DNA of 64,000 nt from JAWWPY01 sp033854735 (GTDB lineage: Bacteria > Actinomycetota > Actinomycetes > Streptosporangiales > Streptosporangiaceae), in the NCBI GenBank assembly GCA_033854735.1, contig JAWWPY010000302.1:53447-117446 (forward strand). Direction: 5' to 3'. Numbering within the stretch: the stretch's first letter is position 1; each line of letters begins with the position of its first letter. Positions 26,423-34,295 of the stretch are shown in pieces. The position numbers were made by a program, and so were the translations under genes. The notes below the pieces were generated by a model. That model did no database searches, had not been told where the DNA came from, and saw only the letters and a list, made by a program, of their open reading frames with translations.

Positions 26423-26447
26423 CCACCGAACCGGTCAACGGCCAGGG

Positions 26448-27827
26448 ATGGAGATGCGGGTGACCGAGCCGCTCGTGACGTCCGCGCTCGCCGACCTCGC
26501 GGCGACCGGCCGCCCGGGGCCCTCCGATCTGGCCCGGGCCCGGCTGCTGCTGGCGGACTATATCGCCGTGGCGACCGCCGGTGCCGCCGCCGACTCGGCC
26601 CGGCTGGCGAGAGGCGCGCTGCTGGCCGGATCGGCCGGGCCCGCCCTCGTCCTGGGGGCCGGTCAGTCCGCGGCGCCCCGGGACGCGGCGCTGCTCAACG
26701 GGATCAGCGCGCACAGCCTCGAGCTCGACGACACCCACGAGCCCTCCAGCTCCCATCCCGGCACCGTCATCTGGTCGGCGCTACTCGCGGCGGGCGCCGC
26801 GGCCCCGCCGACCATGGCCGCGGTGCTGGACAGCGCGGTGGTCGGGTACCAGGTGATGGCCAGCCTCGGCGAACTGCTCGGCCCCGCGGAGCTCTACCGG
26901 CAGGGAGTGCACCCGACCGCCGTCTGCGGCGTATTCGGCGCCGCGGCCGCCGTCGGGCGGCTGATGGCCCTGGACGCGGAGGGGATCCGCCGGGCCTTTG
27001 GCATCGCCCTGAGCATGTCCGCAGGCAGCATGGCCTACCTGAGCGATGGTGCCTGGACGAAGCGGCTCCATTCCGGGACCGCGGCCGCGGGCGGCATCCT
27101 CGCCACCGAACTCGCCGCGGGCGGCTTCACCGGTCCGCTGGCCGCCTTCGACGATCGCAGCGGCCTCATGCACATTTACGGAGGCATCCGCCCGCGCGCC
27201 CACGCCGAAGCCGTGCTGCGGCACGCTGGCGGGCTCCGGGCCGTGCACGAGACCAGCGTGAAGTTCCATCCCTGCTGCCGTTACATGCATGGCGTCATGG
27301 ACCTGCTGGCCGCGTACGGCGCCGGCGGCGGGCGCGTCGAGGGCCTCACGCGAATCGACTGCGGCGTGCTCAGCGGCGGGATGAGCCTGGTCGGCCGGCC
27401 CCTGGAGCGCAAGAAAGCCGTCACCAACATGGTCGACGCGCAGTTCTCCATGCCTTTCGGCGCGGCTCTCACGCTCACCCGGGGGACCTCGTCGCTCGCA
27501 GATTTCCAGAACGCCCGCCTGGTGGCGCCCGGGCTCCAGCAGTGGATGGACCTGACCGAGGTGCACACCAGCGCCGCGCTGGACGCGGCCTACCCGGCCC
27601 GGTGGGGTGCCGAGGTGGCGCTGAGTTTCGCCGACGGCGAGCTCGTGGAGCTGCACACCGCCGCGTTCCGGGGCAGCCCCGGGTGGCCCGCGGGCCGCCC
27701 CGAGATCGCCGGGAAGGCCGCCGAATTGCTCGGCGGGACGGCTGCGGACCGGATGCTGACGGCGCTGGACGCTCTGGATGACGGCCAGCCCGTGGGTCTG
27801 GACGACCTGGCTGGCGTTTCGCCGTGA
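26448..27827 (+). CDS. MmgE/PrpD-family protein
   Basis: 459 residues of the 2-methylcitrate dehydratase/cis-aconitate decarboxylase fold. Family landmarks are NGISAHSLELDDTHEPSSSHPG (cited in part: LELDDTHEPSS), GVHPTAVCGVFGAAAAVGRL and KFHPCCRYMHG. Members dehydrate 2-methylcitrate, decarboxylate cis-aconitate to itaconate, epimerise iminodisuccinate, or are unassigned. The neighbouring CoA-transferase/hydratase fits a dicarboxylate route. ATG 26448 is used; an in-frame ATG at 26454 is possible. Its stop overlaps the next start by four bases. Confidence 0.88.
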   Translation: MEMRVTEPLVTSALADLAATGRPGPSDLARARLLLADYIAVATAGAAADSARLARGALLAGSAGPALVLGAGQSAAPRDAALLNGISAHSLELDDTHEPSSSHPGTVIWSALLAAGAAAPPTMAAVLDSAVVGYQVMASLGELLGPAELYRQGVHPTAVCGVFGAAAAVGRLMALDAEGIRRAFGIALSMSAGSMAYLSDGAWTKRLHSGTAAAGGILATELAAGGFTGPLAAFDDRSGLMHIYGGIRPRAHAEAVLRHAGGLRAVHETSVKFHPCCRYMHGVMDLLAAYGAGGGRVEGLTRIDCGVLSGGMSLVGRPLERKKAVTNMVDAQFSMPFGAALTLTRGTSSLADFQNARLVAPGLQQWMDLTEVHTSAALDAAYPARWGAEVALSFADGELVELHTAAFRGSPGWPAGRPEIAGKAAELLGGTAADRMLTALDALDDGQPVGLDDLAGVSP

Positions 27828-29863
27828 CCCCGCCCGCTGATGGCCTAGCCGCTGGCCGGCCCCTGGACGGGATGCTGGTGGTGGCGCTCGAGCAGGCTGT
27901 GGCCGCGCCGTTCGCCACCCGGCAGCTCGCCGATCTGGGCGCACGGGTCATCAAGATCGAACGTCCAGGCCGGGGCGACTTCGCCCGCGACTACGACAGT
28001 GCCGCCGGCGAAGGCATGTCCAGCTGGTTCGTCTGGCTCAACCGCGCCAAGGAATCCGTCGTGCTGGACCTCAAGGCGGATGCCGGGAGGCGGGCACTGG
28101 ACTCGCTTATCGCCCGGGCGGACGTCTTCGTCTGCAACCTCGCGCCAGCGGCCATCCGCAGGCTGGGCCTGGACGCGGCCCGGCTGACGGAGCGTCACCC
28201 GCGGCTGGTCGCCTGCCAGCTGAGCGGCTACGGGGAGACGGGCCCCTACGCCGACCGCAAGGCCTACGACCTGCTCATCCAGGCCGAGGCTGGCATCCTG
28301 GCCGTGACCGGGTCCCCGGACGCGCCCGCCAAGGCAGGCATCAGCATCGCCGACATCGCTGGCGGCATGTACGCCTACAGCGGCATTCTCAGCGCTCTGC
28401 TGCAACGGACGGCGACCGGCCGCGGCGGCGTGGTCGCGGTATCCCTGTTCGCTGCTCTGGCCGAGTGGATGTCGCACCCGCTGCAGCTGACCAGGCTGAC
28501 CGGCCAGCCACCGTCCCGCCAGGGTGCGCGGCACGCGACCATCGTCCCCTACGGCGACTACGTAACGGCCGGCGGCGACAAGGTGCTGCTGGCCGTGCAG
28601 AACGAAGCCGAGTGGACCCGGCTGTGCCGTGACGTCCTCGACCTGCCCGGCATGGCCAGCGACCGCCGGTTCTCCGGGAACCAGCAGCGCGTCGAGCACC
28701 GCGAGGAAGTGGAACGACGGCTGGGCCCGGCCGTGGCCCGGCTGGCGACCAGCGAGCTGGTGCGGCTGCTGGAGCGGGCCCAGATCGCCTACGCCTCGGT
28801 GAAGGAAGTCGGCCAGGTGCTGAGCCATCCGCAGCTCGCGGCGAGGTGGCAGGCCATCACCGCGGGCGACCGCCTGGTCGAGGTCCTGCCGCCGCCGGTC
28901 CAGCACAGCGACTTCGGACCGGTGCTCGGCCCGGTTCCCCGTCATGGCCAGCACACCGCGGCGGTCCTGGCCGAGGTCGCCGGCGACACCGGCGACACCG
29001 GCGGCGCTGGGCAGGCCATGGCGCCGCAGATGACCCTGGCCACTGTCGATCCCTTCCCGGTCGCGGTGCTGGCGGCGCTGTTCGATGACGGGCTGGGCGC
29101 CGCTGGCCACGGCGAGCAGCTACCCGCGTACTGGCACCTCGCGGCGTGCGCGGTGGCTCCGCCCAGCGGGGTCCTGGCCGACGACGGCCACCCCGGCGAT
29201 GGCCCTGTCCGGGCTCCGGCCCATCTCCCGCGGCGGATGTTCGCTGGCGGCCGGCTGCGGTTGCACAGCCCGGTGCATGTCGGCGAGCGACTAACCCGGC
29301 GGACGCTCGTCACCGCCAGCACGGACAAAGAGGGCCGGTCAGGACCGCTGCGCTTCGTCACCGTCGAGACTCAGCTGTCCCGGCCCGGCGGCGAGCTCGT
29401 CCTCGTCGAAGAGCAGGACATCGTCTACCGAGGGGCGGCTGGGGGGCCGGGGGTGGCGGGGGTGGCGGGGGCGCCGGGGGTGGCGGGGGCGCCACTGACC
29501 CGGCACGGCGCGCTCCACGCGGTCTTCCGCGCCGACGCGGCGGCGTTGCAGCGTTTCTCCGCCGCGACCAGCAACCCGCACCGCATCCACTACGACTACC
29601 CCTATGTCACGTCGGTCGAGGGATATCCGGGACTGGTCGTGCACGGCCCGCTGCTGCTGCTCTCGCTGCTGGAGCTGATCCGCCTCGACCTGCCCGCCCG
29701 GGCCGTGGCGGCGGTGAGCTTCCAGGCCCGCTCGCCGGTCTTCGCGGGCCAGGCGGTCGATCTGGCCGGCGAGGTGGACGGCCATGACCGCGTCCGGCTC
29801 GCAGCGCGTCACGACGACGGCAGCATCGCTATGACCTGCGAAGTGACTCTCGCGGCGGGCTGA
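27824..29863 (+). CDS. family III CoA-transferase fused to HTD2-like hydratase
   Basis: A 679-residue two-enzyme protein. Residues 15-385 are a CaiB/BaiF (class III) CoA-transferase: VVALEQAVAAPFATRQLADLGA, RPGRGDFAR, and a catalytic Asp near D177 (ISIADIAGGMYAYSG). Residues 395-679 are a double-hotdog type 2 hydroxyacyl-thioester dehydratase like mesaconyl- or itaconyl-CoA hydratases: PAYWHLAACAVAP, PRRMFAGGRLRLHSP and the substrate-site SNPHRIHYDYPY. The joint contains two Gly-rich stretches, one (29440-29495) built of repeated GVAGAPG units. The protein probably activates a dicarboxylate to its CoA ester and hydrates it. GTG 27824 overlaps the PrpD-like stop. Confidence 0.88.
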   Translation: MTPPADGLAAGRPLDGMLVVALEQAVAAPFATRQLADLGARVIKIERPGRGDFARDYDSAAGEGMSSWFVWLNRAKESVVLDLKADAGRRALDSLIARADVFVCNLAPAAIRRLGLDAARLTERHPRLVACQLSGYGETGPYADRKAYDLLIQAEAGILAVTGSPDAPAKAGISIADIAGGMYAYSGILSALLQRTATGRGGVVAVSLFAALAEWMSHPLQLTRLTGQPPSRQGARHATIVPYGDYVTAGGDKVLLAVQNEAEWTRLCRDVLDLPGMASDRRFSGNQQRVEHREEVERRLGPAVARLATSELVRLLERAQIAYASVKEVGQVLSHPQLAARWQAITAGDRLVEVLPPPVQHSDFGPVLGPVPRHGQHTAAVLAEVAGDTGDTGGAGQAMAPQMTLATVDPFPVAVLAALFDDGLGAAGHGEQLPAYWHLAACAVAPPSGVLADDGHPGDGPVRAPAHLPRRMFAGGRLRLHSPVHVGERLTRRTLVTASTDKEGRSGPLRFVTVETQLSRPGGELVLVEEQDIVYRGAAGGPGVAGVAGAPGVAGAPLTRHGALHAVFRADAAALQRFSAATSNPHRIHYDYPYVTSVEGYPGLVVHGPLLLLSLLELIRLDLPARAVAAVSFQARSPVFAGQAVDLAGEVDGHDRVRLAARHDDGSIAMTCEVTLAAG

Positions 29864-29881
29864 GACGCCGACGACGGCGGT

Positions 29882-29910
29882 GGTGGTGGCCCCTCTGGGG
29901 GGCCACCACC
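29882..29910. terminator. bidirectional terminator hairpin
   Basis: GGTGGTGGCCCC at 29882-29893 is perfectly complementary to 29899-29910, with a 5-nt loop. It sits between two convergent genes that end at 29863 and 29931 and would work on both strands. No T-tract follows, as is usual at this GC content. Confidence 0.75.
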
Positions 29911-29930
29911 GTCCGGGGGCGGCGGGCGCC

Positions 29931-32039
29931 CTACTCGGTGCCGAACGACTTGATCTCTTCGACTTCCGTCTCGCTGAGCTCCTTGGGCTTCTCGCCCTGG
30001 GCCAGCTTGGCTTCCTGCACCTGCTGCCTGATGTCCTCGACGATTTCCGGATTGGCCAGGGTGGTGACGTCGCCGGTGTCGGTGAAGTTGGAGATGGCGG
30101 CGATCACTCGGCGCATGATCTTCCCCGAGCGCGTCTTTGGCATGTCAGGGACGATCCAGACATTCTTCGGCCGGGCGATCTTGCCGATCTCGACCTCGAT
30201 GGCCCGGGTGACCTTCCTGGCCATCTCGTCACCCGGAGGGGATCCGGGCTTGAGCGAGATGTACATCTCGACCGCGCGACCGCGGATGTCATCGACCACG
30301 GGCACCGCGGCCGCTTCCGCGACCTCGGGCACGGTGAGCGCGGCCGACTCCAGCTCCTTGGTGCCGAGCCGGTGCCCGGCTACGTTGATCACGTCATCGA
30401 CGCGGCCGAGGATCCGGTAGTAGCCGTCCGGGGCCCGGACCGCGCCATCACCGGCGAAGTACGGCCAGTCGTGCCAGTCCTTGCTGTCGGGGTCCCGGTT
30501 GTACTTCTCGTAGTAGACAGAGACGAACCGCTCCGGCTGCCCCCAGATCGTCTGCATGATCCCGGGCCACGGGTTGCGGATGCAGATGTTGCCTGCCTTG
30601 CCGTCCGGGACCTCGTTGGCGTCCTCGTCGTAGATGGCCGGGTAGATGCCGATTACCGCCGGGCCGCAGCTGCCCGGCTTCATCGGCTTGAGCGCGGGCA
30701 GCGAACTGCCCAGGAACCCCCCGGTTTCCGTCTGCCACCAGGTGTCCACGATGACGGCCTCGCCCTTGCCGACCGCCTCGTAGTACCACCGCCACACCTC
30801 GGGCTCGATCGGCTCGCCCACCGTGGTCATGTGCTTGAAGTGATAGTCGTAGTTCTTGGGCTCATCCGGCCCGACCTTGCGGAGCATGCGGATGGCGGTG
30901 GGCGAGGTGTGGAAGATGTTCACCCCGAGCCGCTCGGCAATCCGCCACGGGCGGCCAGCGTCCGGGTAGTTGGGTGTGCCCTCGTAGATCACGGTCGTGG
31001 TGCCCAGCGAAAGCGGGCCGTAGACGATGTAGGAGTGGCCGGTAATCCAGCCGATGTCCGCCATGCACCAGTACGTGTCGTCGGGATGGATGTCCTGGTA
31101 GTACTTGGACGTGCCGGTGACGTAGGCCAGGTAGCCCCCCGTGCTGTGCTGGGCGCCCTTGGGCCGCCCGGTGGTGCCGCTGGTGTACATCAGGAACAGC
31201 GGCGCCTCGGCGGGCATCGAGACGGGCTCCACGATCTGGCTACGGTACTGAGCGATCACCTCGTCGACGAAGAAGTCCCGGCCCTCGACCATCGGGGTCT
31301 CCGAGGCGTACTGGCCCGGGTGCCGCCGCCATACCAGCACCTTGTCGACGTCCTGGCCCTGCTTTTTGGCCTCGGCGACGGCCTCGTCGGCCTTCACCTT
31401 GTGGTCCTGCACGGTGCCACTGCGGTAGTAGCCGTCCATGGTGATCAGGATCCGGCTCCCGGAGTCAGCGATCCTGGTCCCGCACGCGTTGCCGCTGAAC
31501 CCGCCGAACACCTGGGAGTGGACCACGCCGAGGCGCGCGCAGGCGAGCATGACAACCGGCAGTTCGGGGACCATCGGCATGTGCAGCGTCACCCGGTCAC
31601 CAGCCTTGACCCCGCCGAAGTCACGCAGCAGCGCGGCGAACTCGTTGACCCGGTGGTAGAGATCCCGGTACGTGATCGCGACCGGCTCATCTGACTCGGG
31701 CTCAGGCACCCAGATGATGGCCGCCTTGTTGGCCCGCGTGGCCAGGTGCCGGTCGACGCAGTTGTAGGACGCGTTGAGCCTGCCCCCGATGAACCACTTC
31801 CAGAACGGCGCGTTACTGGTATCCAGGATCGTCTCCCACGGGGCGTCCCAGCTGAGCAGGTCGGAGTACTCCTTGAAGCAGTCGGGGAAGTTCTCCTCAC
31901 TGAACCGGTCGAAGATCGCCGGGTCCGCGGCGTTAGCCTGCTGGACAAATGACTCGGGAGGGTAGTAGTACTCCTCCTCGCGCCAGTGCACCGCGATCTG
32001 CGACTCGGAGACCTGCGCCTCCTCCTGACCTTCTGTCAT
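29931..32039 (-). CDS. acs: acetyl-CoA synthetase
   Basis: 702 residues, AMP-forming acyl-CoA synthetase. Acs features: ATP loop TSGTTGRPKG, substrate-pocket DTWWQTETGG (the Trp selects acetate-sized acids), GHRLGT, and the C-terminal acetylation-site lysine in KTRSGKIMRR. It makes acetyl-CoA from acetate, ATP and CoA. ATG 32039 has GGAGG seven bases upstream. The protein is about 50 residues longer than the E. coli enzyme, mostly at the two ends, with a Glu/Lys-rich C-terminal tail. Lysine acetylation control is known for the family and likely here. Confidence 0.93.
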   Translation of the reverse strand: MTEGQEEAQVSESQIAVHWREEEYYYPPESFVQQANAADPAIFDRFSEENFPDCFKEYSDLLSWDAPWETILDTSNAPFWKWFIGGRLNASYNCVDRHLATRANKAAIIWVPEPESDEPVAITYRDLYHRVNEFAALLRDFGGVKAGDRVTLHMPMVPELPVVMLACARLGVVHSQVFGGFSGNACGTRIADSGSRILITMDGYYRSGTVQDHKVKADEAVAEAKKQGQDVDKVLVWRRHPGQYASETPMVEGRDFFVDEVIAQYRSQIVEPVSMPAEAPLFLMYTSGTTGRPKGAQHSTGGYLAYVTGTSKYYQDIHPDDTYWCMADIGWITGHSYIVYGPLSLGTTTVIYEGTPNYPDAGRPWRIAERLGVNIFHTSPTAIRMLRKVGPDEPKNYDYHFKHMTTVGEPIEPEVWRWYYEAVGKGEAVIVDTWWQTETGGFLGSSLPALKPMKPGSCGPAVIGIYPAIYDEDANEVPDGKAGNICIRNPWPGIMQTIWGQPERFVSVYYEKYNRDPDSKDWHDWPYFAGDGAVRAPDGYYRILGRVDDVINVAGHRLGTKELESAALTVPEVAEAAAVPVVDDIRGRAVEMYISLKPGSPPGDEMARKVTRAIEVEIGKIARPKNVWIVPDMPKTRSGKIMRRVIAAISNFTDTGDVTTLANPEIVEDIRQQVQEAKLAQGEKPKELSETEVEEIKSFGTE

Positions 32040-32402
32040 GGCCCGTCCTCCCGGTGGAAGATAAAATGATCTTCAGAGCGGCTGCGTCCCAGGGATTCAC
32101 CCACAGTTACCGGCGGCCGTCCCGCGCATAAGCCGTCCGTGCCGCGCTGAAGGCCTCGCTGGCGGATGACGCCGGATCATCCGCGCCGCCCGGCACAGCC
32201 CCGTCGGGACGGCATGCCAGCCCAGCGCGGCTGGAACGGGCGCGATCCGCGCGATTGCCGTTCCGGCTGCGGACCGCCTGCTGACAACGTTGTCATGCCG
32301 CCCTCACACGCTGGGAAATCGCTTCATGCTATCGCCAGGGGGCTGCCGGGACTAGGGCCCTTTGTCCGGCCTGCGCCCCGGCCGCTGGCCGGTTACCCAG
32401 GG
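32040..32402. other. intergenic stretch upstream of acs
   Basis: No gene is supported here. The first 50 bases hold the acs ribosome site and a modestly AT-rich stretch (GATAAAATGATC) that probably contains the acs promoter on the minus strand. The remainder is GC-rich with small inverted repeats (for example ACAACGTTGT near 32284) and no coding signal I trust. Confidence 0.5.
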
Positions 32403-32430
32403 TTGACATCGCGCTGAACGACGGTAAGTT
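32403..32430 (+). promoter_or_regulatory. promoter of candidate RNA
   Basis: TTGACA at 32403-32408, a 16-bp spacer and TAAGTT at 32425-32430. It is one of the two best sigma-70-type -35 boxes in the window, yet the nearest downstream protein start is almost 500 bp away. Start of transcription is expected near 32437. Confidence 0.5.
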
Positions 32431-32436
32431 GCTACC

Positions 32437-32672
32437 CAGTCCAGCACCGGGCTAGCCGCTGGGGGCGGTGTCGTGCCGACGGGGCTGTGCCGGGGGTGAG
32501 CGTGTCTTCTCGTCCTGGTACCAGGCGCAGTTCAGAGGAGGCCTGCCGCGGCTCCGGCTGGGTGGGGGGTTGGACCCGGGAAGGGCCTGGGCACCCAGTA
32601 GACAACGGAGACTGAGCTCGTTGCCGACGGGACGGACTCCGGTCCGAAGGGATGCCCAGGCCCTCTTCCTTT
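32437..32672 (+). ncRNA. candidate structured small RNA or long leader
   Basis: No protein with sensible composition is encoded here. The 3' half folds well: GGAAGGGCCTGGGCA (32579-32593) pairs with 32653-32669 over 15 bp with a two-base bulge. It encloses two smaller hairpins, CAACG/CGTTG (32603-32623) and CGGAC-TCCG-GTCCG (32633-32646), so it forms a three-way junction. The outer stem is followed by the pyrimidine run CTCTTCCTTTCC, which could act as a terminator. CTGGTACCAG at 32515 is a further perfect palindrome. A strong promoter lies just upstream. I could not match it to SRP RNA, RNase P RNA, 6S RNA or any riboswitch class I know. Confidence 0.35.
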
Positions 32673-32759
32673 CCGCCAGCTTTCCCTCCAGCGCCGGCGC
32701 GCGTCCGCACCAGCACCTCCGCGTTATCGCGGGTGCCCGTATCCTGGTGATTTCGGGGT

Positions 32760-32802
32760 ACTTGCCCGACTACCGGCAAGTAGCAGGCCAAGTTTCTATA
32801 CT
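32760..32802 (+). promoter_or_regulatory. promoter with palindromic operator before ppm
   Basis: ACTTGCC (32760-32766) and GGCAAGT (32775-32781) form a perfect inverted repeat around eight bases. TATACT at 32797-32802 is a near-consensus -10, so the palindrome covers the -35 region. This should be the ppm promoter, with a repressor or activator site. Confidence 0.5.
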
Positions 32803-32905
32803 GGCTCGAGTCCTGCGGCAGCGTTGCCGCGCAGCGACGGTAGCCTGCATGAGTTACGCACCGCTGGCTGGCTGCGTACGCCGACTCGGGAAGGCAGGCG
32901 GAGAG

Positions 32906-33706
32906 TTGACTGGTACGGACCCATCCGGCAGCCCGGCCTGGCACGTAGCGGTCATCATCCCCACCTACAACGAGCGGGAGAGCCTGGAAGCCATCGTCGG
33001 CCGGGTTCGCCACTCGGTGCCCGATGCTGACCTGCTGGTCGTGGACGACAACAGCCCGGACGGCACCGGGGAACTCGCTGACAAGCTCGCGGCGGAGGAC
33101 TCCCGCATCCACGTGCTGCACCGGCCCGGGAAAAACGGGCTCGGCGCGGCCTACATCGCCGGTTTCCGCTGGACCCTCGAGCACGGGTACGACGCGATCG
33201 TGGAAATGGATGCCGATGGCTCCCACCAGCCGGAGCAGCTTCCTGACCTGCTGACCGCCCTGGCCGGCGCCGACCTGGTCCTCGGGTCGCGCTGGGTACC
33301 GGGCGGCGAGGTCGTCAACTGGCCCCGGTCCAGGCAGCTGCTCTCCCGGGGAGCCAGCCTCTACTCCCGGATCATGCTCGGAATCGGGCTCCGTGACGCC
33401 ACCGCCGGGTACCGGGCATTCCGGGCCACCACGCTGCGCCGGATCGCGCTGGATGAGGTGGAATCCCAGGGCTACTGCTTTCAGGTGGACCTCGCGCGGC
33501 GCACGCTCCTGGCCGGCATGACAGTGACCGAGGTGCCGATCACGTTCGTGGAACGTGCCCGCGGCGCCAGCAAGATGAGCAGGGCCATCGTTCTCGAGGC
33601 GCTATGGCGGATAGCCTGCTGGGGAATCGCGGCCCGCTGGCAGTCCCTGCGCACCGCCCCAGCCCCGTCAAAACGGCACCAGCCACCCGACAAGCCCGCA
33701 GGCTGA
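32906..33706 (+). CDS. ppm: polyprenol-phosphate mannosyltransferase
   Basis: 266 residues, GT2-family dolichol-phosphate-mannose synthase type: VIIPTYNERESL at the N-terminus, VVDDNSPDGTG (nucleotide-sugar site), EMDADGSHQP (DxD) and a C-terminal RARGASKMS segment. It transfers mannose from GDP-mannose to polyprenyl phosphate, feeding lipoglycan and protein O-mannosylation. It is the catalytic domain only: no apolipoprotein N-acyltransferase domain is fused. TTG 32906 is chosen because GCAGG lies seven bases upstream; ATG 32849 would add 19 residues. No convincing transmembrane helix is present. Confidence 0.9.
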   Translation: MTGTDPSGSPAWHVAVIIPTYNERESLEAIVGRVRHSVPDADLLVVDDNSPDGTGELADKLAAEDSRIHVLHRPGKNGLGAAYIAGFRWTLEHGYDAIVEMDADGSHQPEQLPDLLTALAGADLVLGSRWVPGGEVVNWPRSRQLLSRGASLYSRIMLGIGLRDATAGYRAFRATTLRRIALDEVESQGYCFQVDLARRTLLAGMTVTEVPITFVERARGASKMSRAIVLEALWRIACWGIAARWQSLRTAPAPSKRHQPPDKPAG

Positions 33707-33723
33707 TCGCTGGGGCGTCTGGC

Positions 33724-34104
33724 TCAGGCGCTCTTGCGCTGCCTGGAGCCGACCTTGGCCGCGGGATCCTCGCCACGCTGGCCGCGGATCACGGCCAGCC
33801 GCTCAGCCAGCACTTCCTCGAGATCAGCGATGGACCGGCGCTCCCGGAGCATGTCCCAGTGGCTCCGGGGCGGCTTGGCCTTCCTCGGCGCGGACAGGTC
33901 CCCGGTCGTGGTGAACGCGGTCGCGCCGCACACTCGGCACTCCCATGTCGCCGGAACCTCCGCCTCGGCGGCAAACGGCACGGTAAAGTGGTGACCCTTC
34001 GGGCAGTCGAACGCTATCTCCTGGCGAGGTGCCAGGTCCGTGTTGCGGTCGTTTTCGTAGCTCGTTGCCCCGAGCCGGGTACCGCGAAGTGCGCGTTCGG
34101 CCAT
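33724..34104 (-). CDS. rbpA: RNA polymerase-binding protein RbpA
   Basis: 126 residues. RbpA binds group I/II sigma factors and RNA polymerase and stabilises the open complex in actinobacteria. Order of parts: a flexible N-terminus (RGTRLGA), the core zinc-type domain (FDCPKGHHF, then WECRVCG), a basic linker (PRKAKPPRSHWDMLRERRS) and the sigma-interaction helices (EEVLAERLAVIRG). Cys-His-Cys-Cys positions match the zinc-binding form. ATG 34104 has GGAGG nine bases upstream. It is convergent with ppm, the normal actinobacterial neighbourhood. Confidence 0.95.
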   Translation of the reverse strand: MAERALRGTRLGATSYENDRNTDLAPRQEIAFDCPKGHHFTVPFAAEAEVPATWECRVCGATAFTTTGDLSAPRKAKPPRSHWDMLRERRSIADLEEVLAERLAVIRGQRGEDPAAKVGSRQRKSA

Positions 34105-34202
34105 TGGTCAGTGCCTCCCAGGCGCTCTAGCCATCCAAATCGATAACGCCGAGTACGCGAACAAGATTCCCGCTGTGCCCGATTCCAACCCCCGGTGCGG
34201 CT

Positions 34203-34254
34203 GATCGCCGCTGATGAGTCCGGCGATCGCCGCTGATGAGTCCGGCGATCGCCG
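34203..34254. repeat. 22-bp tandem repeat
   Basis: Two exact 22-bp copies of a unit starting GATCGCCGCTGATGAG begin at 34203 and 34225, followed by a partial third copy (34247-34254). It lies between rbpA and the phosphodiesterase gene. Inner GCGATCGC palindromes arise at each junction. Confidence 0.85.
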
Positions 34255-34295
34255 ATGGATCCCGCGATCGGTGCTGGTGGCCTGGCGGTGGCCGC

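Noticed and set aside
26269..26463. 64-codon small gene before the PrpD-like gene
   Set aside because: It spans the promoter and palindrome of that gene and lacks a ribosome site.
29880..31694. 604-codon open frame on the plus strand
   Set aside because: It is antisense to acs; composition (His, Gly, Leu, Val, Asp mix with no domain) is the usual shadow of a high-GC gene.
32579..32669. ZTP riboswitch, SRP RNA or RNase P RNA
   Set aside because: GCCTGGGCA and GGTCCGAAGG are superficially similar to parts of these RNAs, but the other conserved elements are absent.
32468..32905. N-terminal extension of Ppm by 146 residues
   Set aside because: The frame is open but the residues are low-complexity and arginine/serine-rich without family match, and the ppm promoter lies inside it.
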